Shown: positions 44,684 through 53,727 of the stretch, one piece after another | Layout of the letters: each line of letters starts with the position of its first letter | How positions within the stretch are numbered: position 1 is the stretch's first letter | Source: Sulfobacillus acidophilus DSM 10332 | GTDB lineage: Bacteria; Bacillota; Sulfobacillia; Sulfobacillales; Sulfobacillaceae | DNA: 64,000 nt | Reading direction: 5' to 3' | Assembly (NCBI GenBank): GCA_000237975.1 | Contig: CP003179.1 | Coordinates: forward strand, 2,944,270-3,008,269 | Notes under the pieces: model-generated | Seen by the model: the letters and a program-made list of their open reading frames with translations, nothing else | What the model was told of the DNA's origin: nothing | Databases searched by the model: none | Program-made: the position numbers and the translations under genes

Positions 44684-45715
44684 TTAGCGGCGGTTTCGTC
44701 GTCGCAAGGCCTCTAAATGGTGGGGGTCGTCCAGTACCATGCCGGTTCCACGCACCACCGTCAACAGGGGTTCTTCCGCCATATGGACCGGCATTCCGGT
44801 TTCCGAGCTGACGAGTTTATCGAAGTTGCGCAGCAAAGAGCCGCCTCCGGTCATGACAATGCCCCGATCCATAATATCGGCGGCCAGTTCGGGCGGGGAT
44901 TTTTCTAACGTCGCTTTAATCGCATCCACTATCGTATTTACCGTTTCACTCAGCGCCCGTTGAATTTCACTGGAACTGACCTTGAGTGTTTTCGGTAGAC
45001 CGGTCACCAAGTCTCGTCCCCGAACATCCATGAATTCTTCATGATCCGGTGGGTAAGCGGAACCGATGGTCATTTTCACTTCTTCGGCCGTGCGTTCCCC
45101 GATCATCATGTTGTAAGTCCGTTTAATATGATTGACAATCGCCTCGTCCATTTCGTCACCGGCAACGCGAATCGACTTGGCGGTCACGATCCCGTCCAAC
45201 GAAATAATGGCCACTTCACACGTGCCGCCGCCGATATCCACAATCATATTCCCGGTCGGTTCATTGACCGGCAACCCCGCGCCAATCGCGGCCGCCATCG
45301 GCTCTTCAACCACCAATGCTTCGCGGGCGCCCGCCTGCACCGCGGCGTCTTTAACCGCCCGTTCCTCCACCCCGGTAACCCCCGAGGGCACCCCGATCAC
45401 CACTAGGGGATGGAAAAACCGCATGTTGGCGGTGGCTTTTCGGATAAAGTATTTCAACATGGCTTGGGTGGTATCAAAATCGGCAATGACGCCGTCTTTG
45501 AGCGGCCGTACGGCGCGAATATTTCCGGGAGTACGCCCGACCATCTGCTTGGCTTCTTGCCCCACGGCAATAATTTCTCCTGTCATTTGATCAATCGCGA
45601 CCACGGAAGGTTCTTGCAAAACAATGCCTTTGCCGCGGACAAAAACCACGGTATTGGCGGTACCGAGGTCGATCCCCATATCCTTCGAAAAAGTTCCGAA
45701 AAGTCCTTTCAACAT
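44684..45715 (-). CDS. mreB: rod-shape determining actin homologue MreB
   Basis: 343 residues. Phosphate 1 [13 protein letters not shown] (about 15), connect region [11 protein letters not shown], phosphate 2 [15 protein letters not shown] (about 165), GDEMDEAI, adenosine motif [12 protein letters not shown] (about 290). Begins the mreBCD operon after radC. Confidence 0.97.
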   Translation of the reverse strand: MLKGLFGTFSKDMGIDLGTANTVVFVRGKGIVLQEPSVVAIDQMTGEIIAVGQEAKQMVGRTPGNIRAVRPLKDGVIADFDTTQAMLKYFIRKATANMRFFHPLVVIGVPSGVTGVEERAVKDAAVQAGAREALVVEEPMAAAIGAGLPVNEPTGNMIVDIGGGTCEVAIISLDGIVTAKSIRVAGDEMDEAIVNHIKRTYNMMIGERTAEEVKMTIGSAYPPDHEEFMDVRGRDLVTGLPKTLKVSSSEIQRALSETVNTIVDAIKATLEKSPPELAADIMDRGIVMTGGGSLLRNFDKLVSSETGMPVHMAEEPLLTVVRGTGMVLDDPHHLEALRRRNRR

Positions 45716-45731
45716 GAATCCGTAATCCTCC

Positions 45732-46397
45732 CTAGCTTAATTCGGTCAGTGCCCCTTGGTGTAGACTGACATGTCGCGACCGTCCGACAATCAAATGATC
45801 CAAAACCGGAATCCCCATGATATCCCCGGCGGCCTCCAACCGCCGCGTGAGCTCACGGTCTTGACGGCTCGGTGTCGGATCCCCGCTGGGATGGTTGTGG
45901 GCTACAATAATTGACGCGGCCGAGCGGCTGACCGCATACCGAAAAATTTCCCGCGGAAACACGTCCACACTGTCCAACCCGCCGCGAAACACCGCCTGAT
46001 GCCCTAACACGTAGCCTTTGGTATTGAGACAAATCACGCGAAATTCTTCCTGATCCAGATGCTGCATATCCCACAGCAACCGCACCGCGTCTTCCGGCCC
46101 CGATATGCGATCAATTCGCGCCTGTTCCACCCGATGGCCGATCTCCAACGCCGCCGCCAAGAGCGATGCTTTGGCTTGTCCCAATCCGCGAATGGCCATC
46201 AGCTCTCGCGGCGCCCTTCGGCTCAACACCGGCCACCCTTCTTGCAGCAACGCGCGGCTCAGCTCCATCACCGATTGCCCGACGGTTCCGGTTTGGAGCA
46301 ATACGGCCAGGAGTTCGGCATCAGACAGCACCTGCGGTCCATGCTTCAGCAGGCGCTCTCGCGGCCGCTCGGATTCCGGCCAGTCGGTTCGGCCCAT
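45732..46397 (-). CDS. radC: RadC-type JAB-domain protein
   Basis: 221 residues. N-terminal helix-hairpin-helix ([22 protein letters not shown]), then a JAB/MPN metal motif [14 protein letters not shown] (about 170-183) with an upstream Glu. Function is unsettled despite the name. Order maf-radC-mreB is conserved in Firmicutes. Confidence 0.95.
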   Translation of the reverse strand: MGRTDWPESERPRERLLKHGPQVLSDAELLAVLLQTGTVGQSVMELSRALLQEGWPVLSRRAPRELMAIRGLGQAKASLLAAALEIGHRVEQARIDRISGPEDAVRLLWDMQHLDQEEFRVICLNTKGYVLGHQAVFRGGLDSVDVFPREIFRYAVSRSAASIIVAHNHPSGDPTPSRQDRELTRRLEAAGDIMGIPVLDHLIVGRSRHVSLHQGALTELS

Positions 46398-46399
46398 CG

Positions 46400-46981
46400 C
46401 TAGGGTCCCTCATTGGACGGCGGCAGATGGTTCAACAAATGCTCGACCACATCTAAGGGAAGCCCAATAATCGTTTCCAAATTCCCTTCGTAGGCTTCGA
46501 CCCATTGTCCGGCCTTCCCCTGGATGGCATACGCGCCGGCTTTGTCGAGCGGCTCGCCGGTTTGAACATATTCCTCAATTTCCAACGCACTGAGGGGCCG
46601 AAATGTTACCTGAGCCGCCGCCACTTTGACATAACCGCGACCCCGGTGGTCGACCCAAACCGCCACCGCCGTGTAGACCTGATGACGCTGCCCACTCAAC
46701 ATCGTCAGCATCGCTTTCGCATGTTCGGGATCATGCGGTTTGCCGAGAATGACCCGACCAAAGGCGACCACCGTATCCGCGCCGATGACCCGTGCTTCGG
46801 GATGGAGCTGACCCACGGTAATCGCCTTGGTGACCGCTAATCGGCGGACAAGGGCATCCGGTCGTTCGCCCCGCCGGGGACTTTCGTCGATATCGGCGGG
46901 AATGACCCGAAACGCCGGGAGAAGCTGACTCAACAACTGACGCCGACGGGGCGAGCTCGAAGCCAAAATCACGTCATCCAT
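46400..46981 (-). CDS. maf: Maf-type nucleotide pyrophosphatase
   Basis: 193 residues from ATG 46981. SSSPRRRQLLSQL (about 8-20), IDESP, AVTKA, VIGADTVV (about 68) and KAGAYAIQGKAG are the Maf signature. Hydrolyses modified or canonical NTPs and affects septum formation. 2 bp before radC. Confidence 0.95.
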   Translation of the reverse strand: MDDVILASSSPRRRQLLSQLLPAFRVIPADIDESPRRGERPDALVRRLAVTKAITVGQLHPEARVIGADTVVAFGRVILGKPHDPEHAKAMLTMLSGQRHQVYTAVAVWVDHRGRGYVKVAAAQVTFRPLSALEIEEYVQTGEPLDKAGAYAIQGKAGQWVEAYEGNLETIIGLPLDVVEHLLNHLPPSNEGP

Positions 46982-46983
46982 GG

Positions 46984-47250
46984 CTATGACCTCTGCCGCT
47001 GGGACCACATCAGACCGGCCAACATCCCAATCAGTCCCACCAGATTCACATCGAGCCAGGCGCCAATCTGAACCCCCAAAACACCGAGGTTAATCGTCCA
47101 GACGGTGCCGGGAGTGGTACCGAGCGAAACCAAATTGCTGCCAAAAGGAGACCAGAGCGGACTGAGCCAATGCCCAATCGCCGAGCCTATCAGTCCCCCG
47201 AGGACGATATAGACAACGGTCATCCAAAAGCCTTGCCGTTGACGCCGCAC
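46984..47250 (-). CDS. DUF4321-type small membrane protein
   Basis: 88 residues from GTG 47250 (AGGAGG 8 nt upstream). Two hydrophobic segments at about 11-28 and 50-82 flank a short loop (LSPLWSPFGSNLVSLGTTPGTVWTINLGVL... in outline). The location just before maf and the length match the DUF4321 proteins of Firmicutes. Function unknown. Confidence 0.75.
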   Translation of the reverse strand: MRRQRQGFWMTVVYIVLGGLIGSAIGHWLSPLWSPFGSNLVSLGTTPGTVWTINLGVLGVQIGAWLDVNLVGLIGMLAGLMWSQRQRS

Positions 47251-47312
47251 AACTGCATCCTCCTATGATCATGTGCTGTGGATGCACGCAGGGCAGAACA
47301 CACATCTCGTTC

Positions 47313-47342
47313 AGCATACCATTCGACGGAAGATGACGGCAA
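47313..47342 (-). promoter_or_regulatory. promoter candidate for DUF4321-maf-radC
   Basis: On the minus strand TTGCCG (47342-47337), 18 bp, TATGCT (47318-47313), about 63 bp before the DUF4321 start. Confidence 0.4.
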
Positions 47343-47391
47343 TCACTGAATTCTACCATACGTGTCAGGAACTCCTAAAATCTTTACCCGA

Positions 47392-48654
47392 TTAATGCGG
47401 CACATCTTGCCAAAGCCCTAACCGGGCCAAATGCATGAGAAGCGCCAAGGAACCGGTGACCAATACCCCGTCGTCGGACGTCTTTAACCGAGATTCCGCC
47501 ACCCGGACGGCGTCCGTCAACTCCTCGGCCACCACCGGCTGAAACGATGCGGGTACGTACGCCCTAAGCCGATCCGGATCAGTCCCGCGATCGCCGGGTA
47601 CCCGGGTAAGCACGACACTAAAAACATGGGGCAATAACGCCTTAATCATGGCTTCGCCCGGCTTATCGGAGAGTACGGCAAACACCACGTGCCAGCGAAT
47701 GCGATTCCAGGGCGGCTGCCGAAGCGTGTCGACGACCCCGTGAATCCCATGCAAATTATGGGCGCCGTCGACAACCCAATACGGTTGTCGCCGAATCACC
47801 TGGAATCGACCCGGCCAACTGACGGCGGCTAAAGCCGTACGGGCTTTTTCGAGGTCCGGCATCCACCCCAGTCGGTGGAGCTCGAGAATCGCCGTCCACG
47901 CCGTAGCGAGATTGTTTTTTTGGTACGCCCCCAAAAGCGGCACCCGCACCTCGCCCCAGGTCGGATCCTCGAGCACGGCTCCCCGGCTGTCCATGGTGGC
48001 GGAATCGACGGCTTCCACGACCGGCACGCCCCGTTCCCCGGCAATGGCTAAAATCGTCTCCCGCGCCGACGGATAGGTTTGTGCTGCCAGCACCAGACGG
48101 CTTCCCGGTTTCACGATCCCCGCTTTTTCGCCCGCAATCGCCTCAATCGTGTGGCCTAAGCGATCCATATGATCGTAGGCAATCGGCGTAATGATCGACA
48201 AAAGCGGCGGCGGCACCGCATTCGTCGCATCCAACCGTCCCCCCAGCCCCACTTCCACCACCGCAATATCCACTGCCAAGCGGGCAAACGCCAAAAATGC
48301 GAGGCCGGTCACCGCCTCAAAAAACGTCGGTGGCTCGTCCATCTCACGGCCGAGCGCTTCAATCTCTTCTCCCCATTGATCCCATAACAAGGGGTCCAAC
48401 GGTACCCGGTTAATCATGACCCGTTCGTTGATGTGGCCTAGATCCGGCGACGTCGTCAGGCCGACCCGGTAGCCTTGCGCCATTAGCGCTTGACTGACCA
48501 TGGCAGCCACCGACCCTTTGCCGTTGGTCCCGGCAATATGAATAACCGGGTATTTCCGTTCCGGATGTCCGAGACGCTCCAGCAATGCCGTAATGCGGGC
48601 GAGTCCAGGCCGCATTTGGGAACGTTCGACGCCATGCCACCATTCGTCTTTCAC
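47392..48654 (-). CDS. folC: folylpolyglutamate/dihydrofolate synthase
   Basis: 420 residues from GTG 48654, which overlaps the valS stop as GTGA and has AAAGGTGG upstream. Mur-ligase fold: ATP loop HIAGTNGKGSVAAMV (about 40), TTSPDLGHINERV, VEVGLGGRLDATN, WVVDGAHNLHGI (about 285). Adds glutamate to folates. Coupled to valS. Confidence 0.95.
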   Translation of the reverse strand: MKDEWWHGVERSQMRPGLARITALLERLGHPERKYPVIHIAGTNGKGSVAAMVSQALMAQGYRVGLTTSPDLGHINERVMINRVPLDPLLWDQWGEEIEALGREMDEPPTFFEAVTGLAFLAFARLAVDIAVVEVGLGGRLDATNAVPPPLLSIITPIAYDHMDRLGHTIEAIAGEKAGIVKPGSRLVLAAQTYPSARETILAIAGERGVPVVEAVDSATMDSRGAVLEDPTWGEVRVPLLGAYQKNNLATAWTAILELHRLGWMPDLEKARTALAAVSWPGRFQVIRRQPYWVVDGAHNLHGIHGVVDTLRQPPWNRIRWHVVFAVLSDKPGEAMIKALLPHVFSVVLTRVPGDRGTDPDRLRAYVPASFQPVVAEELTDAVRVAESRLKTSDDGVLVTGSLALLMHLARLGLWQDVPH

Positions 48655-51278
48655 GCCAAGGCTTCCCACCTTTCGCGTAATCGCTCGAGTCGTGCCTCTA
48701 GTTCCTCCGCCTGTTGCCGCGTCTTATCGACTACCTCTTGAGGCGCCCGGGCCACAAAATTTCCGTCCGCCAACCGCTTCTGAATCCGCTCAAGTTCCCG
48801 TTCCGTATCGTCTAACGCTTTTCGGGTCCGTTCCCGTTCTCGTTGAATATCGACTAATCCCGCCAACGGCAAGTAAACCGCCCCACCGAGAGAGACCCCG
48901 GAAATCGCCTGAGCCGGTTTTTCGCCTTGCCCACGAATCCGAAAATCCAACGTTTCGGCCTTAATGAGTTCGGCCGCTTCGGGAGCCAACGCTTGCCAAA
49001 GCGCCCAGGTCCCCTCGTCGTCCGCCATCCACACCCAATGCACCCGTTGACTGGGGGGGAGCGTCAACTCCGCGCGTAAATTCCGTGACGCCCGAACCGC
49101 ACCGGCGACGGCTTGAAAGACGGCTTCGGCCGCCTCGTCGCCTCGCTCGGTAAGGGCCTCCGGCCAAGCCGACGTCATCAGTGTGCCGTTTCGGGGAGCC
49201 AATGCCTGCCACAACTCCTCAGTGAGGAACGGCATAAAGGGGTGAAGCAACGCGAGGGCGCGTTCCGCCACGGCGACTAACGTCGACCGGGCGTCGTCCC
49301 GCGATGCCGGATCGTCCGATTTCAAGCGAATCTTGGCCATTTCAATGTACCAATCACAGTAGTCGTCCCAGAAGAAGTCATAAATCGCCCGGGCCGCCTG
49401 GCCAAACTCAAAGCGGTGCAAATCCCGCGTGACTTGATGAATCGCCTGATTGAGCCGGTACCAAATCCAGCGGTCGGCCGGGTGCCGACTGGCCCTTTCG
49501 GTATCCACCGGACCGTCCAGATTCAGCCGAACGAAACGAATGGCGTTATACACTTTATTGGCGAAGTGACTACCGGCTTCAAAACGCTCCCAACTCCACC
49601 GATAGTCGTTGCCGGGCGCGGAACCCAAAACCAGCGCGATCCGAAGCGCATCCGCGCCGTATTTTTCGATAACCGCCAACGGATCGACCCCGTTCCCCAG
49701 CGACTTACTCATCTTGCGGCCTTCTTTATCCCGTACCAGCCCATGCAACAGGACGGTGCCAAAGGGTTTTTGCCCGGTAAAATGAATCCCTTGCATGATC
49801 ATGCGGGCAACCCAGAAAAAGATAATGTCATAGCCCGTCGACAACACCGAGGTGGGGTAGTACGTCTCCAGATCCGGCGTCACTTCCGGCCATCCAAGGG
49901 TGGAAAAAGGCCATAACGCCGAGGAAAACCATGTGTCCAGGACATCCTCGTCTTGCCGCATAGGCCCTTGGCAGCGAGGGCAGGCGGCCGGCGCCTCGCG
50001 GGCTACGACGGTTTCGCCGCAGGCATCGCAATAGTAGGCGGGGATCCGATGGCCCCACCAAATTTGCCGTGAGACACACCAGTCGTGGAGATTTTCCATC
50101 CAGTTCATATAAATTTTTTCAAATCGCTCGGGCACAAACCGAATCGCCCCGGTCCGCACCGCCTCAATCGCCGGCTCCGCCAACGGCTTAATCCGCACAA
50201 ACCACTGTAACGATAACAAGGGCTCGATCACCGATCCGCATTTTTCACAATGGCCGACGGCGTGGGAAATCGCTTCTTGCCGTTCTATCGCACCTTCGGC
50301 GTTCAAGGCTTCCAACACCGCCCGGCGCGCCTCTTCTCGCGTCAAGCCGCGAAACCGGCCGGCCTCTTCGGTCATGTTGCCATCCTCGCCGATCACCTTA
50401 ATCTGAGGCAATTGATGACGAAGACCGATTTGAAAGTCGTTGGGATCATGCGCCGGAGTCACCTTCACCGCTCCGGTGCCGAACGCGGGATCGACATACG
50501 CATCGGCCACCACCGGAATTTCGCGCCCGATTAAGGGCACGCGGACGGTTTTGCCGATGAACGCCTGCCACCGCGAGTCCTCCGGATGCACCGCCACCGC
50601 CGTATCCCCCAGCATGGTTTCCGGGCGGGTGGTGGCGACCACAATCGCCCCCTCTCCCGTCGTCAGGGGATAGCGAATATAGGTCAGCTGGCCGGGCTCT
50701 TCTTCATGCTCCACTTCAATATCGGAAAGAGCCGTCCGACACGAGACGCACCAATTGGTAATATAATGTCCCCGATAAATGAGCCCTTCTTCGTATAAGC
50801 GCACGAAAACCTCGGTCACCGCCCGCGACAACCCTTCGTCCAAGGTAAAGCGGACCCGCTCCCAATCGACCGAGGCGCCCAACTTGGCGATTTGATCCAA
50901 GATGATGTTGCCGTACTGTTCTTTCCAGCGCCACACTTCCGCCAAAAAGGCTTCCCGGCCCATCGCACGCCGATCCTGGCCCCGACTCCGAATCAATTCG
51001 TCCACTTTCATTTGCGTATGGATCCCGGCATGATCGGTCCCCGGCACCCATAGCGTATTGTCTCCCAGCATGCGGTGAAAGCGAATCAAAATGTCCTGCC
51101 AGGTCGTATTGAGGGCATGCCCCAAATGCAATACCCCGGTGACATTCGGAGGCGGCATCACAATGGTGAACGAGGCCCGGCCGGTATCTCCATGCGGTCG
51201 AAAATCCCCCCGGTTTTTCCAGGTCTGATACCATTTTTCTTCCACCAGCTTTGGATCATAGCGCGGGCTTAATTCCAT
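48651..51278 (-). CDS. valS: valyl-tRNA synthetase
   Basis: 875 residues from ATG 51278 (AAAGGGG upstream). HIGH-type motif PPPNVTGVLHLGHAL (about 43-57), editing domain, KMSKS loop GRKMSKSLGNGVDP (about 525), an anticodon-binding domain and the C-terminal coiled coil (LVDIQRERERTRKALDD). Regulated by the T-box leader at 51310-51530. Confidence 0.97.
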   Translation of the reverse strand: MELSPRYDPKLVEEKWYQTWKNRGDFRPHGDTGRASFTIVMPPPNVTGVLHLGHALNTTWQDILIRFHRMLGDNTLWVPGTDHAGIHTQMKVDELIRSRGQDRRAMGREAFLAEVWRWKEQYGNIILDQIAKLGASVDWERVRFTLDEGLSRAVTEVFVRLYEEGLIYRGHYITNWCVSCRTALSDIEVEHEEEPGQLTYIRYPLTTGEGAIVVATTRPETMLGDTAVAVHPEDSRWQAFIGKTVRVPLIGREIPVVADAYVDPAFGTGAVKVTPAHDPNDFQIGLRHQLPQIKVIGEDGNMTEEAGRFRGLTREEARRAVLEALNAEGAIERQEAISHAVGHCEKCGSVIEPLLSLQWFVRIKPLAEPAIEAVRTGAIRFVPERFEKIYMNWMENLHDWCVSRQIWWGHRIPAYYCDACGETVVAREAPAACPRCQGPMRQDEDVLDTWFSSALWPFSTLGWPEVTPDLETYYPTSVLSTGYDIIFFWVARMIMQGIHFTGQKPFGTVLLHGLVRDKEGRKMSKSLGNGVDPLAVIEKYGADALRIALVLGSAPGNDYRWSWERFEAGSHFANKVYNAIRFVRLNLDGPVDTERASRHPADRWIWYRLNQAIHQVTRDLHRFEFGQAARAIYDFFWDDYCDWYIEMAKIRLKSDDPASRDDARSTLVAVAERALALLHPFMPFLTEELWQALAPRNGTLMTSAWPEALTERGDEAAEAVFQAVAGAVRASRNLRAELTLPPSQRVHWVWMADDEGTWALWQALAPEAAELIKAETLDFRIRGQGEKPAQAISGVSLGGAVYLPLAGLVDIQRERERTRKALDDTERELERIQKRLADGNFVARAPQEVVDKTRQQAEELEARLERLRERWEALA

Positions 51279-51309
51279 GTTGGACCCCTTTCCTGATTTG
51301 GTCTTGATG

Positions 51310-51530
51310 AGAAAAATCCCCTTCCGCTTTAAGGGCGAAAGGGGATTTCGCGGTACCACCTTAATTTGCCTAGGCTAGGCCTCCGGTACGCGATATCGGG
51401 CGAACCCGTCTCGATTCTCCAAAGATCTCGAGAAGCTTCCGGGTCCACCCTCGGTGCAAGTCGGGCAGGATTTGCACCGGTCTCCTGCTCTCTATACCGC
51501 TCGGCACCGATTTTTCCCTTCATCAGCTGA
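51310..51530 (-). promoter_or_regulatory. T-box riboswitch of valS
   Basis: The conserved T-box AAGGTGGTACCGCG lies at 51362-51349 on the minus strand. A terminator follows (AAATCCCC...GGGGATTT, 51348-51312) with TTTTTC. Upstream are structured leader stems from about 51530 on. Uncharged tRNA-Val pairing would favour the antiterminator and raise valS-folC expression. The specifier codon was not pinned down. Confidence 0.88.
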
Positions 51531-51543
51531 TTTCTATGTGTGA

Positions 51544-51807
51544 TTACTCGACGATGGCCAGGATGTCGTCCACCGACAAAATCAAGTGTTCTTCATTGTC
51601 CAGCTTAATCTCGGTCCCCGCAAACTTCGCGAAGAGAACCCGCTGGCCTTCCTTGACTTTGATATCTTCGCCGTCACCCACTGCGACAACGAGACCGGTC
51701 TGCGGCTTGTCCTTCGCCGTGTCCGGTATGTAAATCCCGCTTTGGGTACGTTCTTGTTCTTCAACGAGCTTCACTAATACACGGTCACCTAACGGACGGA
51801 CCTGCAT
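51544..51807 (-). CDS. groES: co-chaperonin GroES
   Basis: 87 residues. VRPLGDRVLVKLVEEQERTQSGIYIPDTAKDKPQTG includes the mobile loop; then VVAVGDG, GQRVLFAKFAGTEIKLDNEEHLILSVDDILAI. It caps GroEL. Unusually no groEL follows; 14 bp downstream the T-box leader begins. A near-consensus promoter precedes it and no CIRCE repeat is seen. Confidence 0.97.
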   Translation of the reverse strand: MQVRPLGDRVLVKLVEEQERTQSGIYIPDTAKDKPQTGLVVAVGDGEDIKVKEGQRVLFAKFAGTEIKLDNEEHLILSVDDILAIVE

Positions 51808-51869
51808 TCTGATTTCCTCCTCGTCTTATCCTCGTCGGGATACAGGCATCCCGTGAGTAGGCACTAATC

Positions 51870-51897
51870 ATTATAGTCTAAGGCTCGCACCTGTCAA
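51870..51897 (-). promoter_or_regulatory. strong promoter of groES
   Basis: Consensus TTGACA (51897-51892), 16 bp, TATAAT (51875-51870), about 63 bp upstream of the ATG. Confidence 0.85.
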
Positions 51898-51923
51898 CAA
51901 TACCCACCGACGGTACCCGCGGC

Positions 51924-52325
51924 TCATTCCCTATCTTGCCCGCCAGCACGCCATTTTAGCAGGTGTTGCTTAATCTCCGCAGGCGTCGGCGGGCATCCGG
52001 GCACCGCCATTTCGGGTTTACCGAGCATCTCGAAATGGCCCGGCGTCGATCCCCATAAGGCGAGACCACGGGCACAATCGCCCACCGCTATCCAGGTTTT
52101 CGGCTGCGGCATGGCTTGCCAGGTGCGTTCGACCGCCGGACGCATCGCCTCGGTCAAGTCGCCGGTCACGACCAGCGCATCCGCGTGACGCGGGGAGGCC
52201 ACAATATCAAAGCCTGCCTGTTGCATATCATAGGGTGACGCCAAAAGCTGCGTCAATTCCTGTTCACACGCATTACAACTACCGGCGTCGACGTGACGAA
52301 TCCGCCAGATTTTTTGGGGTACCAT
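51924..52325 (-). CDS. hydrogenase small-subunit-like / NuoB-like protein (HyfI type)
   Basis: 133 residues from ATG 52325 (GGAGGG upstream). Cys17 and Cys20 in SCNACEQELTQLL, Cys in VGDCARG (about 80) and PGCPPTP (about 112) give the four ligands of the proximal 4Fe-4S cluster. Pairs with the large-subunit-like protein upstream. Last gene of the ArsR-Hyf operon. Confidence 0.85.
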   Translation of the reverse strand: MVPQKIWRIRHVDAGSCNACEQELTQLLASPYDMQQAGFDIVASPRHADALVVTGDLTEAMRPAVERTWQAMPQPKTWIAVGDCARGLALWGSTPGHFEMLGKPEMAVPGCPPTPAEIKQHLLKWRAGGQDRE

Positions 52326-52338
52326 ATCTTCTTCCCTC

Positions 52339-53727
52339 CTAGCGATCGTGACAGCTGTAGCAGAGTTCAAAACTCTTGTTAATCAACGGGAAATCGCCCA
52401 CCAGGTTGCCGCGGACCGTAAAGGCCATCGCCGGCCAATTACGGTATGACCCGGAGCGAATATGATAACGACGGATACGTCCCTGCTCCAACGTCACCAC
52501 ATGGGCATTCAGTCCATGCGGCGATTCGCTGAACGCCACCCAGGTACCGTCAACATCGATATCCGGGCTGTCGAAACCGGTCACGGTAAGCGATGCCGGG
52601 GCCTCGGCTAATATGGCCTCCATGATCCGCCACGCCTCCTCAATTTCGTCCAACCGGACGCGAAAGCGGGCGAACACATCGCCCCGCGTCTCTATCGTCG
52701 GACGAAGGCCCAAGGCGCGATAAAGGGGCTGATACAGCCGGGCATCCCACCGAATTCCCGACGCCCGCGCGACGACCCCCGCAGCGCCCAATGCCTGTGC
52801 GTCCGTCTCGGTCAAGCGGCCGACCCCCGTCATCCGATCGTGAAATCCATGGTGAGATTCCACCAGATGTCGCCATCTATGCCAAAGGGGCTTCATCTCC
52901 TCTAAAAGTTGGCGCCAATCGGCCGTCTGGCCGGCCTGGACGCCCCCCCGGCGGATCGTGTCAAAAAGCCAGCGGCGGCCTACAATACGCGCGATCCCCT
53001 CCTGCCAGCGCTCTTTGAGCGCCAAACCTTTTTGATGAGCCACTTGAAAACCGGTGCCGGCCGGAATTTGCGCGACATCATTTAAATGGGATAAAACCCG
53101 CTCGGCTTCCAGCAAAAGGATGCGCCCCCACAGCACCGGCTCCGGTGGTTCATAACCGGCCGCTTGTTCCAGTAACCCGACCCAATTGACCTGATGGGAG
53201 ACGGAATCGGAGCCACAGACGCGAGAAATGAGGGGACCGACGGCGTCTAACGGACGTCCTTCCAACAGTCGCTCCAGACCGCGATACTTTTGAAAGAGGT
53301 GGAGATCCAGGTGTAAAATGTTTTCCCCCATTAAGCTGAAGACAAACCGTCCCGATTCGATGATCCCCGCGTGTGAAGGTCCGACGGTCATTACGGTCAC
53401 GCCGTCGCCTTCCACGGTGCGAATCGGCAACTCACAAGCGGTCGGGCCGCCCTTGCGGCCGGGAATCAGGGGACGGAGATCCGGATGGCCGATCGGCATG
53501 ATACCCCACTCGTCAGATATTTCCCGCTCGTCGTAACCGACTTCCGGCAGCACCGGTGTTAACGACGGAACCCGCCGATTCTCGGCCGCCACCCGGTAAG
53601 TCCGAATGGTCCCCTCGGGGGACAACCAATGCGCCAAAAGGTCCGGCCCCAGGCCTGCCGTGAGGGCTAACAACGTCGACCCGGCCCGTTTCTCCCGGGC
53701 ATTTTGTTCCTGCCAGCGGCTATCCAT
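52339..53727 (-). CDS. hydrogenase large-subunit-like protein (HycE/HyfG type), altered Ni site
   Basis: 462 residues. N-terminal NuoC-like part (LPEVGYDEREISDEWGIMPIGHPDLRPL, about 60-90) fused to a NuoD/large-subunit part, as in HycE/HyfG. The first metal motif reads RVCGSDSVSH (about 167-176), where the second Cys of RxCGxC is Asp; the C-terminal motif is ELCYSCHDR with both Cys. Three of four Ni ligands are therefore present. Hydrogen activity is doubtful; an Ehr (hydrogenase-related) complex is more likely. Confidence 0.83.
   Translation of the reverse strand: MDSRWQEQNAREKRAGSTLLALTAGLGPDLLAHWLSPEGTIRTYRVAAENRRVPSLTPVLPEVGYDEREISDEWGIMPIGHPDLRPLIPGRKGGPTACELPIRTVEGDGVTVMTVGPSHAGIIESGRFVFSLMGENILHLDLHLFQKYRGLERLLEGRPLDAVGPLISRVCGSDSVSHQVNWVGLLEQAAGYEPPEPVLWGRILLLEAERVLSHLNDVAQIPAGTGFQVAHQKGLALKERWQEGIARIVGRRWLFDTIRRGGVQAGQTADWRQLLEEMKPLWHRWRHLVESHHGFHDRMTGVGRLTETDAQALGAAGVVARASGIRWDARLYQPLYRALGLRPTIETRGDVFARFRVRLDEIEEAWRIMEAILAEAPASLTVTGFDSPDIDVDGTWVAFSESPHGLNAHVVTLEQGRIRRYHIRSGSYRNWPAMAFTVRGNLVGDFPLINKSFELCYSCHDR

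Noticed and set aside
51840-51900. CIRCE (HrcA) operator before groES
   Set aside because: Only GCACT-like letters are present; no TTAGCACTC-N9-GAGTGCTAA repeat.
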